Below, piece after piece: positions 39,256 through 48,343 of a stretch of 64,000 bases of DNA. The DNA lies in NCBI RefSeq assembly GCF_027706745.1, contig NZ_JAQFWP010000015.1, forward strand, positions 54,573 through 118,572, written 5' to 3'. The notes beneath the pieces were generated by a model. That model saw nothing but the letters and a program-made list of their open reading frames with translations. It did not search any database and was not told the DNA's origin. Positions within the stretch are counted from its first letter, which is position 1; every line of letters begins with the position of its first letter. Made by a program: the position numbers and the translations under genes. This stretch comes from Nocardiopsis suaedae (GTDB taxonomy: Bacteria; Actinomycetota; Actinomycetes; Streptosporangiales; Streptosporangiaceae).

Positions 39256-41373
39256 TCAGGCCCCCGGTGCCTCCCGGCCGCCCGCCAGGACGCGGTCGGG
39301 GCGGATCGGGAGGTGCCGGTGGCGGACGCCCGTCGCGTGCCACACCGCGTTGGCGATCGCCGCGGCGGCGCCGACGATGCCGATCTCGCCGATGCCCTTG
39401 ATGCCGACCGGGTCGTCGGGGTCCGGGTCGTCCACCCAGAACGCCTCCATGGGCGGCACGTCCGCGTTGGCGGCGATGTGGTACCCGGCCAGGTCGCCGC
39501 CGACGACGGCGCCCGAGGCCCGGTCCCGGGCGGCCTCCTCGTGCAGCGCCATGGACAGCCCCCAGACCATCCCGCCGAGGAACTGGCTGCGCGCCGTCAG
39601 CGGGTTGACGATCCGCCCGGTGGCGAAGGCGCCCAGCATGCGGCGCACCCGCACCTCGCCGCTGGCCGGGTCGACGGCCACCTCGGCGAACTGCGCGGCG
39701 AAGGAGTACCGCTCCTTCGCCGACAGGGCGCCGATGGCCGCGCCGGTGTCGGACCGGGCGGTCAGGCCCTCCGGCGGCACTTCCGCCCCCGGGACCAGCC
39801 GCTCCCGCAGCTCGCGGGCGGCGGCGGACACCGCCCACGCCCAGGACCGGGTGCCCATCGACCCCCCGGCGATCATCGCCGGTCCCAGGTCGCTGTCGGC
39901 GATCCGGATCCGCACGTTCTCCGGGTCCGTGTCCAGCGCCTCCGCGGCGACCAGCGCCATCGCGGTGCGCGCCCCGGTGCCGACGTCGCTGGCGTTGACC
40001 CCCACGGTGAACGACCCGTCGGCCTCGGCCGTGACGGCCGCCGTGGACGGGACCGCCCCCGACGGGAAGGTGGCCGCGGCCGTCCCCGTGCCGAGCAGCC
40101 ACCGCCCCTCACGGCGCACGCCCGGGCGCGGGTCGCGGTCGTCCCACCCGAACCTGTGGGCGCCCTCCTCCAGGCAGGCCCGCAGGTTGCGGCTGCTGAA
40201 CGGCAGCCCGGACAGCGGCCCCGCCTCGGGCTCGTTGCGCAGGCGCAGCTCGATCGGGTCGACGCCGCACTTCTCGGCGAGCTCGTCCAGCGCGGACTCC
40301 AGGGCGAAGGAGCCGGGCGCCTCGCCAGGCGCGCGCATGAAGGTCGGCGTCGGCACGTCCAGCCGCAGCAGCCGGTGGGCGGTGCGGTGAGCGTCGGCGT
40401 CGTACAGCGTCCGCGCGGGCAGCGCGCTCAGCTCGGTGTACTCGTTGGTGGTGGAGGTCTGGTTGCACGCCTGGTGGTCGAGCGCACGCAGCCGCCCGTC
40501 CGGGTCGGCGCCCAGCCGCACCCGCTGGGCCGTCGGGGGCCGGTAGCCCACCAGTGAGAACATCTGGCGGCGGGTGAGGACGACCCGCACCGGCCGCTGG
40601 AGGGCGGTCGCGGCCATCACCGCGGCCACCAGGTGCGGGCGGGTCCCCTTGTTGCCGAAGGCGCCGCCGACGTGCTCGGCCCGGATCCGCACCGAGGCGG
40701 GGTCCAGGGAGAACAGCTGGGCGATGTCGCCGGCCACCAGCAGCGTCCCCTGGTTGGAGTCGACCACCTCCAGGCGGCCCCCCTCCCAGCGGGCGACGGC
40801 CGCGTGCGGCTCCATCGAGTTGTGGTACTCCTCCGGCGTGGTGTACTCGGCGTCCACGACCACGGCGGAGGCGGCCAGCCCGGCCTCGATGTCGCCCTTG
40901 GACCGGTCCTCCTGCCCGGCCGGCGTGTAGGCGTCGGGGCGGTCGCCGCGGAACGCGGTGTCGTGCGGCTCGGGCTCGTAGTCGACCGCCAGGGCGTCGG
41001 CGGCCTCCCGGGCCTGTTCGGACGTCTCGGCGACGACCAGCGCCACCGGCCAGCCCGCGTGCGGCACGCGGTCGTTCTGGAACAGGGCCAGCAGCGGGTC
41101 GACCGGCCCGAGCATGTTGGAGAAGTCGGTGTTCAGGCGCGGCGCGTTGCCGTGGTGCCAGACGTCGATGACGCCGGGCATCGTCAGCACCGGGTCGGTG
41201 TCCACCGCACGGATGCGCCCGCGGGCGATGGTGGACAGCACCAGGTGGCCGTAGGCCAGCCCGTCGAAGTCGACCTCTCCGGCGTACTCGGCCGCCCCGG
41301 TGACCTTGTCCAGGCCCTCCAGGCGGACGCGGGCGGTGCCGACGGCGCTCTTGCCTTCTGCGGTGGCGGTCAT
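39256..41373 (-). CDS. Molybdenum-binding large subunit of an aldehyde oxidoreductase (PaoC-like)
   Basis: A 705-aa xanthine-dehydrogenase-family subunit that binds the molybdopterin cytosine dinucleotide cofactor. Seen are DKVTGAAEYAGEVDFDGLAYG, HVGGAFGNKGTRPHLVA, TFMRAPGEAPGSFALESALDELA and the C-terminal KGIGEIGIVGAAAAIANAV with the catalytic-type Glu. Its length matches YagR/PaoC. The ATG at 41373 overlaps the end of the FAD-subunit gene by four bases. It is the last gene of the three-gene operon and acts with its partners on aldehydes, probably in the cytosol. Confidence 0.92.
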   Translation of the reverse strand: MTATAEGKSAVGTARVRLEGLDKVTGAAEYAGEVDFDGLAYGHLVLSTIARGRIRAVDTDPVLTMPGVIDVWHHGNAPRLNTDFSNMLGPVDPLLALFQNDRVPHAGWPVALVVAETSEQAREAADALAVDYEPEPHDTAFRGDRPDAYTPAGQEDRSKGDIEAGLAASAVVVDAEYTTPEEYHNSMEPHAAVARWEGGRLEVVDSNQGTLLVAGDIAQLFSLDPASVRIRAEHVGGAFGNKGTRPHLVAAVMAATALQRPVRVVLTRRQMFSLVGYRPPTAQRVRLGADPDGRLRALDHQACNQTSTTNEYTELSALPARTLYDADAHRTAHRLLRLDVPTPTFMRAPGEAPGSFALESALDELAEKCGVDPIELRLRNEPEAGPLSGLPFSSRNLRACLEEGAHRFGWDDRDPRPGVRREGRWLLGTGTAAATFPSGAVPSTAAVTAEADGSFTVGVNASDVGTGARTAMALVAAEALDTDPENVRIRIADSDLGPAMIAGGSMGTRSWAWAVSAAARELRERLVPGAEVPPEGLTARSDTGAAIGALSAKERYSFAAQFAEVAVDPASGEVRVRRMLGAFATGRIVNPLTARSQFLGGMVWGLSMALHEEAARDRASGAVVGGDLAGYHIAANADVPPMEAFWVDDPDPDDPVGIKGIGEIGIVGAAAAIANAVWHATGVRHRHLPIRPDRVLAGGREAPGA

Positions 41374-42362
41374 GCGTCGGCCTCCTCGGCGAGTTCGGTC
41401 AGCACGGACACGACCAGGTCGCGCATCAGCGGCACCTTGTATCCGTTGTCGGGCAGCGGTTCGGCCGCGGCGAGCTCGGCGTCCGCGGCGGCGGCGAAGG
41501 CCTCGGCCGTCGCCGGGCCTCCGGCCAGGGCCTCCTCGGCCGTCTGGGCCCGCCAGGGGCGGTGCGCGACCGCGCCGAAGGCCAGCCGCACGTCCTGGAC
41601 GGTGCCGTCCCGGACCTCCAGCGCGGCGGCGACCGACCCGATCGCGAAGGCGAACGAGGCCCGCTCGCGCACCTTGCGGTAGCGGGAGGCGGCGGCCACG
41701 GGCGCGGGCGGCAGGGTGACGGAGGTGATGAGCGCGCCCGCGGGCAGGGCGGTCTCCACGTGCGGGGTGTCGCCCACCGGCGGGTACAGGTCGGCCAGCG
41801 GCGTCTCGCCCGGCCCCTCGGCCGTCTCGTAGGCGACGACGGCGTCGAAGGCGGCGAGCGCCACGGCCATGTCCGAAGGGTGGGTGGCCGCGCAGTGCTC
41901 GGATGCGCCCAGGATGGCGTGGTTGCGGTGCTCGCCCTCGATGGCGGGGCACCCGCTGCCGGGCACCCGCTTGTTGCACGGCCCGGTGGCGTCGGAGAAG
42001 TAGCCGCAGCGGGTGCGCTGCAGCAGGTTCCCGCCGACGGTGGCCATGTTGCGCAGCTGGCCGGAGGCCCCGGCCAGCAGGGCCTGGGACAGCGCCGGGT
42101 AGCGGCGGCGCACCTCGGGGTGGGCGGCGGTGTCGCTGTTGGTGGCGGTCGCGCCGATGCGCAGCCCGCCGTCGGCGGTGGCCTCGATGCCGTCCAGCGG
42201 CAGGGCGCGGACGTCGACGAGGAGGGAGGGCCGCTCGATGCCGGTCTTCATCAGGTCGACGAGGTTGGTCCCGCCGCCGAGGAAGCGCGCCTCCGGGGCG
42301 GCGCCGTGCAGCGCGAGGGCGCCGGGGACGCCGTCGGCGCGGCGGTAGTCGAACTCCTTCAT
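41370..42362 (-). CDS. FAD-binding subunit of the aldehyde oxidoreductase (PaoB-like)
   Basis: A 330-aa FAD subunit (EARFLGGGTNLVDLMKTGI, LRNMATVGGNLLQRTRC). As in YagS/PaoB, it has extra cysteines (TRCGYF, GPCNKR, GSGCPAI, EHCAA) in an insert that binds a [4Fe-4S] cluster, a distinguishing feature of this subgroup. The ATG at 42362 overlaps the stop of the 2Fe-2S gene by four bases and its end overlaps the large-subunit start. Confidence 0.92.
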   Translation of the reverse strand: MKEFDYRRADGVPGALALHGAAPEARFLGGGTNLVDLMKTGIERPSLLVDVRALPLDGIEATADGGLRIGATATNSDTAAHPEVRRRYPALSQALLAGASGQLRNMATVGGNLLQRTRCGYFSDATGPCNKRVPGSGCPAIEGEHRNHAILGASEHCAATHPSDMAVALAAFDAVVAYETAEGPGETPLADLYPPVGDTPHVETALPAGALITSVTLPPAPVAAASRYRKVRERASFAFAIGSVAAALEVRDGTVQDVRLAFGAVAHRPWRAQTAEEALAGGPATAEAFAAAADAELAAAEPLPDNGYKVPLMRDLVVSVLTELAEEADA

Positions 42363-42916
42363 GCGGTGGCCTCCTCGGCCTCGGTTCCGGGCGTGCGGGC
42401 GGCCGCGGCGACGGCCTGGACGATGGACGCGTAGGCGCCGCAGCGGCACAGGTTGCCGCTCATCCGCTCGCCGATCTCCTCGGCGGTGAGCTCGGGCGCC
42501 CCGGCGTCGGGGCGCACGTCCCCGGTCGCGGCGCTGGGCCAGCCCGCCGCGTGCTCCTCGATGACCGCGACGGCCGAGCAGATCTGCCCCGGGGTGCAGT
42601 AGCCGCACTGGTAGCCGTCGAGGTCGAGGAAGGCCTGCTGGACCGGGTGCAGCCGGTCGCCGTCGGCCACGCCCTCGATGGTGGTGACCTCCTGCCCTTC
42701 GGCGGCCACGGCGAGCTGGAGGCAGGAGACGGTGCGGCGGCCGTCGGCCAGGACCGTGCAGGCGCCGCACTGGCCCTGGTCGCACCCCTTCTTGGTGCCG
42801 GTGAGGCCGAGGCGCTCGCGCAGGGCGTCGAGCAGCGTGGTGCGGTGGTCGACGGCGACGGTGTGCTTCTCGCCGTTGACCGTCAGTGTGACGGTGCTGG
42901 AGGTGGCTGGGGACAT
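42359..42916 (-). CDS. [2Fe-2S] subunit of the aldehyde oxidoreductase (PaoA-like)
   Basis: A 185-aa subunit with a plant-type ferredoxin domain (KKGCDQGQCGACTVL ... TVSCLQL) and a second all-helical cluster domain (YQCGYCTPGQICSAV ... GNLCRCGAY). All eight cluster cysteines are present. E. coli PaoA has a Tat signal for the periplasm; here the protein starts at the ferredoxin domain with no Tat or Sec signal, so the complex should be cytosolic. First gene of the operon, divergent from a TetR gene with two palindromic sites between them. Confidence 0.93.
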   Translation of the reverse strand: MSPATSSTVTLTVNGEKHTVAVDHRTTLLDALRERLGLTGTKKGCDQGQCGACTVLADGRRTVSCLQLAVAAEGQEVTTIEGVADGDRLHPVQQAFLDLDGYQCGYCTPGQICSAVAVIEEHAAGWPSAATGDVRPDAGAPELTAEEIGERMSGNLCRCGAYASIVQAVAAAARTPGTEAEEATA

Positions 42917-43083
42917 GGTCGGCCTCTTTCGCGGACAGGGGGTGTGCCGCGGCGCTGCGGGGCGCGGGCGCGGCGGGTGCGCGGAACGCCGCGATGGGCG
43001 TGGTCGTGGCGGTCGGGATCGGTGACCGGATGCCGCCGTTCATGCGGAAACGTCCCCCCGGTACAGTGGGGACAGGAGTAAAC

Positions 43084-43125
43084 GGACAGCTGTCCGGACA
43101 CGGCGAATCTAGTGGACAGTTGTCC
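43084..43125. promoter_or_regulatory. Two TetR-type operator palindromes
   Basis: GGACAGCTGTCC (43084-43095) is a perfect 12-bp palindrome and GGACAGTTGTCC (43114-43125) differs at one central base. Their starts are exactly 30 bp apart, about three helical turns. They lie between the divergent pao-like operon and tetR, so the TetR protein probably represses both. Confidence 0.8.
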
Positions 43126-43175
43126 GCTTGGCAAGGGCGGCCCGCTGGGCCTCCCGGGGAGTGGGCGGACGCGAT

Positions 43176-43784
43176 ATGGACCATCCGGACGGGGCGGGCG
43201 GCGGGTGCACGCCGCTGCGCTCGGACGCGCAGCGCAACCGCGACCGCATCCTCGACGTGGCCCTGGTGGAGCTGACCCGGTCGCCGGACGTCCCGCTGAG
43301 CGCGATCGCCAAGAAGGCGGGCGTGGGGCAGGGCACGTTCTACCGCAACTTCCCCAGCCGCGGGGCCCTCGTCCTGGAGGTCTACAGCCACGAGATGCGG
43401 CAGGTCGCCGACGCGGCCCCGAAGCTGCTCGCGGAGCTGCCGCCGGACCGGGCGCTGCGCGCGTGGATGGACCGCCTGGCCCGCTTCGCCCTGGCCAAGG
43501 CCGGGCTCGCGGAGGCGCTGAGCCAGGCGCTCGGTGGGCCCGGAGGGTTGGCCAAACCCGGCCCCGGCCCGCTGAACGAGGCCATCGCCCTGCTGCTGCG
43601 GGCCAACGACGAGGCCGGGACCATCCGCCCCGGGGTGCTCCCCGAGGACTTCATGCTCGCCATCACGGGGCTGTGGCACATCGGGGCCGGAGAGGACCGC
43701 AAGGAGCGCATCGCACGCCTCTTCGACCTGGTCATGGACGGCCTGCGCGCCGGAGCGCCGAGCCGCCGCGACGCCGGGGGATGA
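43176..43784 (+). CDS. TetR-family repressor of the aldehyde oxidoreductase operon
   Basis: A 202-aa TetR regulator from ATG 43176. The HTH is SAIAKKAGVGQGTFYRNFPSRGALVLEVY. The C-terminal ligand domain is typical in length and contains EDFMLAITGLWHIG. The frame is open to a TTG at 43128, but that has no ribosome-binding site and abuts an operator; GGGGAG precedes 43176 at a reasonable distance. The inducer is probably an aldehyde or the enzyme's substrate (inferred). Confidence 0.88.
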   Translation: MDHPDGAGGGCTPLRSDAQRNRDRILDVALVELTRSPDVPLSAIAKKAGVGQGTFYRNFPSRGALVLEVYSHEMRQVADAAPKLLAELPPDRALRAWMDRLARFALAKAGLAEALSQALGGPGGLAKPGPGPLNEAIALLLRANDEAGTIRPGVLPEDFMLAITGLWHIGAGEDRKERIARLFDLVMDGLRAGAPSRRDAGG

Positions 43785-43856
43785 CGCGCCCGCCCCGGCC
43801 CCGCCGGACGTCCGGCACACTGGCGTCGACAACCGGCCGCATCGGGAGGTCTCCGC

Positions 43857-44618
43857 GTGGAACGCCGTCGTCTGCTGCTGCTCCTGACGGTCATGATCGC
43901 CGGCGCCGCCGCGATCGGCCTGGCCTCGGTGGGCGCCGACCGCGTTCCGTCGACGGCCTGGGGCGACGGCGGCTCGGAGCCGCCCGCGCTGCTCGTGCGG
44001 CTCTTCTTCGCGCTCATCACGTTCTTGGACACCTACGTGGGGTGGTCCCTCGGCCCGTTCGTGCTCGGGTACGCCGTGCTGGGGTACGGGGCGGTGCGGT
44101 CGCCGCTGCCGGCCGCGGCGGCGGGCGCCGGGTTCGCCGTGGCGGCGCTCGGCGCCTACGGGATCGGTGGTCATGCCGCCCAGGCCGCCGACGCCAGGGC
44201 CGCCGCGGCGTTCGAGTCGGCCATGGACGTCCCCCCGCCGCCCGCCCCCGTGCCCGAGCCGAGCCTGCCGGGCAGCGTTCTGGGCCTGGTCCTGTCCCCG
44301 CTGCTGCCGGCGGCGGTCGCCGGAGCGGTGGCGGTCGCCGTCGCCGCCTACTACGCGGGCCGGTTCCCGGCTCTGCTCCTGGTCCCGGTCGGGGCGGTCG
44401 CGCTGGACCTGTGGCGGCGGGCGCCTGGGCCCTCGCAGGGCATCGTCAACACCGTCCCGGACGCCCTCCTGGCCGCGACCGGGGTCCTTCTGGCGGTGTG
44501 GGCGTCGGCGGCGCTGGTCCGGCGGCACCGGCGGCCCGCGACCGATGAATTCCGCGCCCGGGACCGGTCCAAGCATGCGGACGGACCGACCGTGTCCAGA
44601 GCGAGGAGAACGCGATGA
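43857..44618 (+). CDS. Membrane protein of unknown function
   Basis: A 253-aa protein with about five hydrophobic segments: LLLLLTVMIAGAAAIGLASV, LLVRLFFALITFLDTYVGW, FVLGYAVLGYGAV, AAVAGAVAVAVAAYYAGRF and ALLAATGVLLAVWASAALV. Between the second and third pair is a Pro-rich loop (PPPPAPVPEPSLPG). The C-terminus is a basic hydrophilic tail. I do not recognise the family. The start is GTG. Its stop overlaps the following hydrolase ATG by four bases. Confidence 0.7.
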   Translation: MERRRLLLLLTVMIAGAAAIGLASVGADRVPSTAWGDGGSEPPALLVRLFFALITFLDTYVGWSLGPFVLGYAVLGYGAVRSPLPAAAAGAGFAVAALGAYGIGGHAAQAADARAAAAFESAMDVPPPPAPVPEPSLPGSVLGLVLSPLLPAAVAGAVAVAVAAYYAGRFPALLLVPVGAVALDLWRRAPGPSQGIVNTVPDALLAATGVLLAVWASAALVRRHRRPATDEFRARDRSKHADGPTVSRARRTR

Positions 44619-45448
44619 CATCCGCAGCGACGCCGACCACCGGGACGCTCAAGGTCCCGGGGGCGAGCCTGTACTACGAGGTGCGCGGACAGGGGCCTCT
44701 GGTGGCCCTGGTCGGCTCGCCGATGAACGCCGAGCCGTTCGCCCTCCTCGCCGACCACCTGGCGGACGGGCACACGGTGCTCACCGCCGACCCGCGCGGC
44801 ATCCGCAACAGCGTGCTGGAGGACCCCGATGAGGCGGCGGCGGTGGAGACGCGCGCCGACGACCTCGCCCGGCTGCTGGAGCACGTCGGCTCCGGCCCGG
44901 CCGCGGTCCTCGGGTCCAGCGGCGGCGCGGTGACCGCGCTCGCGCTCGCCCAGGCCCGGCCCGACCTCGTGGGCACCGTCGTCCCCCACGAGCCGCCGCT
45001 GAGCGAACTGCTCGACGACCGCGAGGAGCGCAGGGCCTCGACCCAGCGCATGATGGGGATCTACCGTTCGGGCGACGTGCTCGGGGCCTGGTCGGCGTTC
45101 ATGGAGAGCGCGGGCATCCGGCTGCCCGAAGGGGCGCTGGAGCACATGTTCGGAGGGGAGCGCGACCCGCAGGACGTGGCCGACGAGCGGCGCTTCTTCC
45201 TGTACGACCTGCCGGCGACGACGGAGTGGCGCCCCGACGCCGAGGCCCTGCGCTCGGGCGGGGTGAACGTGGTGCCCGGCATCGGGGAGGACTCGGCCGG
45301 GGAGCTGTGCGACCGGACCACGCGCGCCCTGGCGGGGCTGCTCGGGACGGAGCCGGTCCTGTTCCCCGGCGGGCATACGGGCTTCGCCGAGGACGGCGAC
45401 CCGGAGGCGTTCGCGGCCCGCCTTCGCCCGGTGATCGACGGGGCTTGA
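44615..45448 (+). CDS. Alpha/beta hydrolase
   Basis: A 277-aa alpha/beta hydrolase. The nucleophile elbow is GSSGGA, the oxyanion area LVGSPMNAEPF, and the C-terminal histidine lies in PGGHTGFAEDGD. DPRGIRNS follows the second strand, as in many small esterases and epoxide-hydrolase-like proteins. The substrate is unknown. Translation is coupled to the upstream membrane protein (ATGA). Confidence 0.88.
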   Translation: MTSAATPTTGTLKVPGASLYYEVRGQGPLVALVGSPMNAEPFALLADHLADGHTVLTADPRGIRNSVLEDPDEAAAVETRADDLARLLEHVGSGPAAVLGSSGGAVTALALAQARPDLVGTVVPHEPPLSELLDDREERRASTQRMMGIYRSGDVLGAWSAFMESAGIRLPEGALEHMFGGERDPQDVADERRFFLYDLPATTEWRPDAEALRSGGVNVVPGIGEDSAGELCDRTTRALAGLLGTEPVLFPGGHTGFAEDGDPEAFAARLRPVIDGA

Positions 45449-45465
45449 GCGGCGGCGCCCAGGGC

Positions 45466-45487
45466 TGAGGCGGGCCGGCCCGCCTCA
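45466..45487. terminator. Perfect 22-bp palindrome between convergent genes
   Basis: TGAGGCGGGCCGGCCCGCCTCA is fully self-complementary. It lies 18 bp after the hydrolase stop and contains the stop codon of the convergent DUF3592 gene at its right edge. It is a plausible shared terminator. Confidence 0.7.
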
Positions 45488-45985
45488 TCCCCCGAGCGGA
45501 TCCGGGCGCCCCGAGCGGCGCCGGAAGTGCCGGTAACCGAGGGCCGCGCCCGCCCCCGACAACAGGACCGACAAGGCCAGGGCCGCGATACCGCCGTAGA
45601 GGGACATGGCGTGGGCACCTTCTTCGGTGCTGGGCACGGTGACCACGTGGCCGGGCTCGCCGGGGGCGTAGGCCACCGTCAGCTCGTCTCCCTCCCAGGG
45701 GTCGTCGGAGTTCAAGCCCTCCAGCTCGACCCGGGTGAAATCCTCCCCCTCCGCCGTGTAGGCGACGAAGACGGTGATCTCCTGTTCCCGCCGGTCGTCG
45801 AAGTCGGCCCGTTCGACCAGCCGCTCCGAAACGACGGCCTCGGCCCGTCCGGTGTGGTCGGTGTAGTCCGTCGTGCCCACGGCGACCTGTCGGACGCCCA
45901 CGATGAGCAGCGCGACCCCGAAGGCGACGAGCCAGACGTTGGTGCTGCCGAAATTCTTCGTGAGGGGGGACCTGCGTCCTGCCAT
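45485..45985 (-). CDS. DUF3592-like membrane-anchored protein, copy 2
   Basis: A 166-aa protein with a membrane helix at about residues 16-36 (VWLVAFGVALLIVGVRQVAV), an extracytoplasmic beta domain (AEAVVSERLVERADFDDRREQEITVFVAYTAEGEDFTRVELEG), the segment LTVAYAPGEPGHVVTVPS, and a second helix at the end (IAALALSVLLSGAGAALGY). The layout is that of DUF3592. It is a tandem paralogue of the gene at 46005, sharing GTTDYTDHT, VVSERLVE and the whole AYAPGEPGHVVTVPSTEEGA block. The function is unknown. Confidence 0.75.
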   Translation of the reverse strand: MAGRRSPLTKNFGSTNVWLVAFGVALLIVGVRQVAVGTTDYTDHTGRAEAVVSERLVERADFDDRREQEITVFVAYTAEGEDFTRVELEGLNSDDPWEGDELTVAYAPGEPGHVVTVPSTEEGAHAMSLYGGIAALALSVLLSGAGAALGYRHFRRRSGRPDPLGG

Positions 45986-46004
45986 GGCATTCCCGTGCCC
46001 CTTC

Positions 46005-46514
46005 TCAACCCTTGAGCGAGCCCGCCCCTGAGCCCCGCTTGACCTGCTTGACGATCAGGAGCGCCCCGGCGCCCAGCAGCGGCACCGACAGCACCAGGGC
46101 GGCGATCCCGATGTAGAGGAACACGTCGTAGGCGCCCTCCTCGGTGCTGGGCACGGTGACCACGTGGCCGGGCTCGCCGGGGGCGTAGGCCACCGCGAGC
46201 TCCTGCCCCTCGTAGTGGTCGTCGGCGTTCAGGCCCTGCAGCTCGACCCGGGTGAGGTCCTGGCCCTCGGCCGTGTAGTCCACGAAGACGGTGATCTCCT
46301 CGCGGCGCTCGTCCGGCTCGCGCTCTTCGTCCTCGTAGGTGACCTCCACCAGCCGCTCCGAGACGACGGCGTCGGCCCGCTCGGTGTGGTCGGTGTAGTC
46401 GGTCGTCCCGACGATGAGCATCACCGCGCCCAGGATGAGGGCGATGATCCCGAAGACGGTGACGGCCCCGCCGGGACCGAGCTTCTTCTTGACACGGGAA
46501 CTGCGCTTGGCCAT
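46005..46514 (-). CDS. DUF3592-like membrane-anchored protein, copy 1
   Basis: A 169-aa paralogue of the next gene with the same plan: basic N-terminus, helix (AVTVFGIIALILGAVMLIVG), the TDYTDHTERADAVVSERLVE linker, a beta domain and a second helix (IGIAALVLSVPLLGAGALL). ATG 46514 is preferred over 46538 because it aligns with the start of its paralogue (MAKRSSR against MAGRRSP). The 19-bp gap between the copies indicates a tandem duplication and one transcript. Confidence 0.75.
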   Translation of the reverse strand: MAKRSSRVKKKLGPGGAVTVFGIIALILGAVMLIVGTTDYTDHTERADAVVSERLVEVTYEDEEREPDERREEITVFVDYTAEGQDLTRVELQGLNADDHYEGQELAVAYAPGEPGHVVTVPSTEEGAYDVFLYIGIAALVLSVPLLGAGALLIVKQVKRGSGAGSLKG

Positions 46515-46625
46515 GGCGCTCGCCGACGCCCTTTCCATTGGGGGATGGTTCCGTGGTCTCCGACGCCGCCGACCGGCGGACGGTTCCCGCGGGACGGATC
46601 CGCGCCGACCGGAGGCCCCCGGGCG

Positions 46626-48185
46626 TCAGCGGTTCCCGGTGATGCCCTGTTCGGCGGCCATCTCGCGGACCAGCCGCGGCGCGGTCCACAGGGTCGGCAG
46701 CATGATCAGGCCCACCGGGACGGCGGCCACCACGATGAAGGACTGCAGCGCGTCCACCCCGCCGTCCCCGACGCCGAGCAGGGCGGCGCCCGCGAGGCCC
46801 ATGCCGACGCACCAGAACGCCCGCACCCATGGCAGCGGCTCGCCGCCGCGCATGGACGCGGCCGCGATGGTGTACGACATGGTGTCCAGGGTCGAGGCGA
46901 AGAACAGCAGCGAGACCACGATCATGACGACGCCCAGCGCCACCGTGTAGGGCAGGGCCTGGATGACGGCCATCGCCGCCGCCGGGAGCCCGTCCTCGGC
47001 ATAGGGTCCGGACACCGCGCCGGGCTCCTGCTGTTCGAGGTACAGGCCGGTCCCGCCGAGCGCGCTGAACCACACCGTCGTGATCAGCGCGGGCAGCACG
47101 GTGGCGCCGACGAAGATCTGCCGGACCGTGCGCCCCCGGGAGATGCGCGCGATGAAGATCGCCATCATCGGGGCGTAGCCCAGGAACCAGCCGAAGAAGA
47201 ACACGGTCCAGTAGGCCAGCCACTCGGTGTCCCCGCGGAAGAGCGCCATGGTGGCGAATTCGCGCGCGTACACCGCGCTCGCCTGCAGGTAGGCGTCGGC
47301 GACGTAGGCCGCGGACCCCAGCGCCACGATGGCCAGGACCAGGGCCAGCGCCACCCACACGTTGATCCGGCTGAGCAGCTGGATGCCCCGCGAGAGGCCG
47401 CTGAGCAGCGAGACCAGCGCGACCGCGGTGAGGCCCAGGATGATCCCGGCCTGCGCCGCGTAGGAGTCGGCCGTGCCGAAGAGCGCCCCGGCCATGTAGG
47501 ACACCTGGAGGCCCAGGAACCCGAGCGGCCCGACGGTCCCGGCGACCACCGCCGCCACGCACGCGATGTCGACGGCGGAGCCGAGCCAGTGCGTGCGGAC
47601 CCGCTCGCCCATGACCGGGTGGAGGAGGGTGCGGGGGCGCAGGGGCATGCCCTTCTCCGCGCCGCGCATCATGACCAGCGTGGCCAGGGACCCGCCGATC
47701 GCCCACGCCGCCAGGCCCCAGTGCGTGAAGCTCTGGGCGAGCGCGGTGGCGACCGCGGCCATGGGGCCGTCGACGGTTCCGGCGTACTGCGGCGGCGCCT
47801 CGGTGTAGTGCGCGATCGGCTCGGCGGCCGCCCAGAACACGCCGCCCGCGGCGAGCAGCGTGGTCAGCACCATGGCGACCCACCGGAACGCGCCGAACTC
47901 GGGGGCGTCGGTGCCGCCCATGCGCACCCTGCCGTAGCGGGAGAAGGCCAGTACGGCGGCGACGGCGGCGGTGGCCGTGAGCAGCACCTGCCAGTACGCG
48001 CCGAACGCCCCGGCGGACCAGGTGAACGCGGCGGCGACCGCGTCCCCGGTGGCCGTGGGCGCGGTGAGGGCGGCGATGACGAAGGCGGTGAGCAGGCCGC
48101 CGCTGACGGTGAGGACCCAGACGTCCACCCGGCCCCTTCCGGGCACGGGCGCACGTCGCTCGTCGGCATTCGGGATGGAGGACAC
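46626..48185 (-). CDS. BCCT-family (betaine/carnitine/choline) transporter
   Basis: A 519-aa transporter with twelve hydrophobic segments. The BCCT aromatic boxes are visible: VFWAAAEPIAHYTEAP and FTHWGLAAWAIGG, then WTVFFFGWFLGYAPMMAIFIARISRGRT. These proteins import quaternary-ammonium compounds with Na+ or H+. The start GTG 48185 is the best choice after a long GC-driven extension, although its ribosome site (GAGGA) is very close. There is no long C-terminal osmosensory tail, so nutrient uptake is more likely than osmoprotection. It lies 158 bp downstream of an amidase gene on the same strand. Confidence 0.88.
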   Translation of the reverse strand: MSSIPNADERRAPVPGRGRVDVWVLTVSGGLLTAFVIAALTAPTATGDAVAAAFTWSAGAFGAYWQVLLTATAAVAAVLAFSRYGRVRMGGTDAPEFGAFRWVAMVLTTLLAAGGVFWAAAEPIAHYTEAPPQYAGTVDGPMAAVATALAQSFTHWGLAAWAIGGSLATLVMMRGAEKGMPLRPRTLLHPVMGERVRTHWLGSAVDIACVAAVVAGTVGPLGFLGLQVSYMAGALFGTADSYAAQAGIILGLTAVALVSLLSGLSRGIQLLSRINVWVALALVLAIVALGSAAYVADAYLQASAVYAREFATMALFRGDTEWLAYWTVFFFGWFLGYAPMMAIFIARISRGRTVRQIFVGATVLPALITTVWFSALGGTGLYLEQQEPGAVSGPYAEDGLPAAAMAVIQALPYTVALGVVMIVVSLLFFASTLDTMSYTIAAASMRGGEPLPWVRAFWCVGMGLAGAALLGVGDGGVDALQSFIVVAAVPVGLIMLPTLWTAPRLVREMAAEQGITGNR

Positions 48186-48343
48186 TCCTCGGGGATCCGT
48201 CCCGGGCGGGGGCGGGGCACGGCCCGGCCTCTGGGCCCGGTGACGTCGGCGCGGCGGCCGGAGACAGAAACGGGTGACACCGCGCAATCGCGGCAAAACG
48301 CCCACCGTACCGGCCGTGCCGGGGCGGGGGCCGGTGGCACGTC

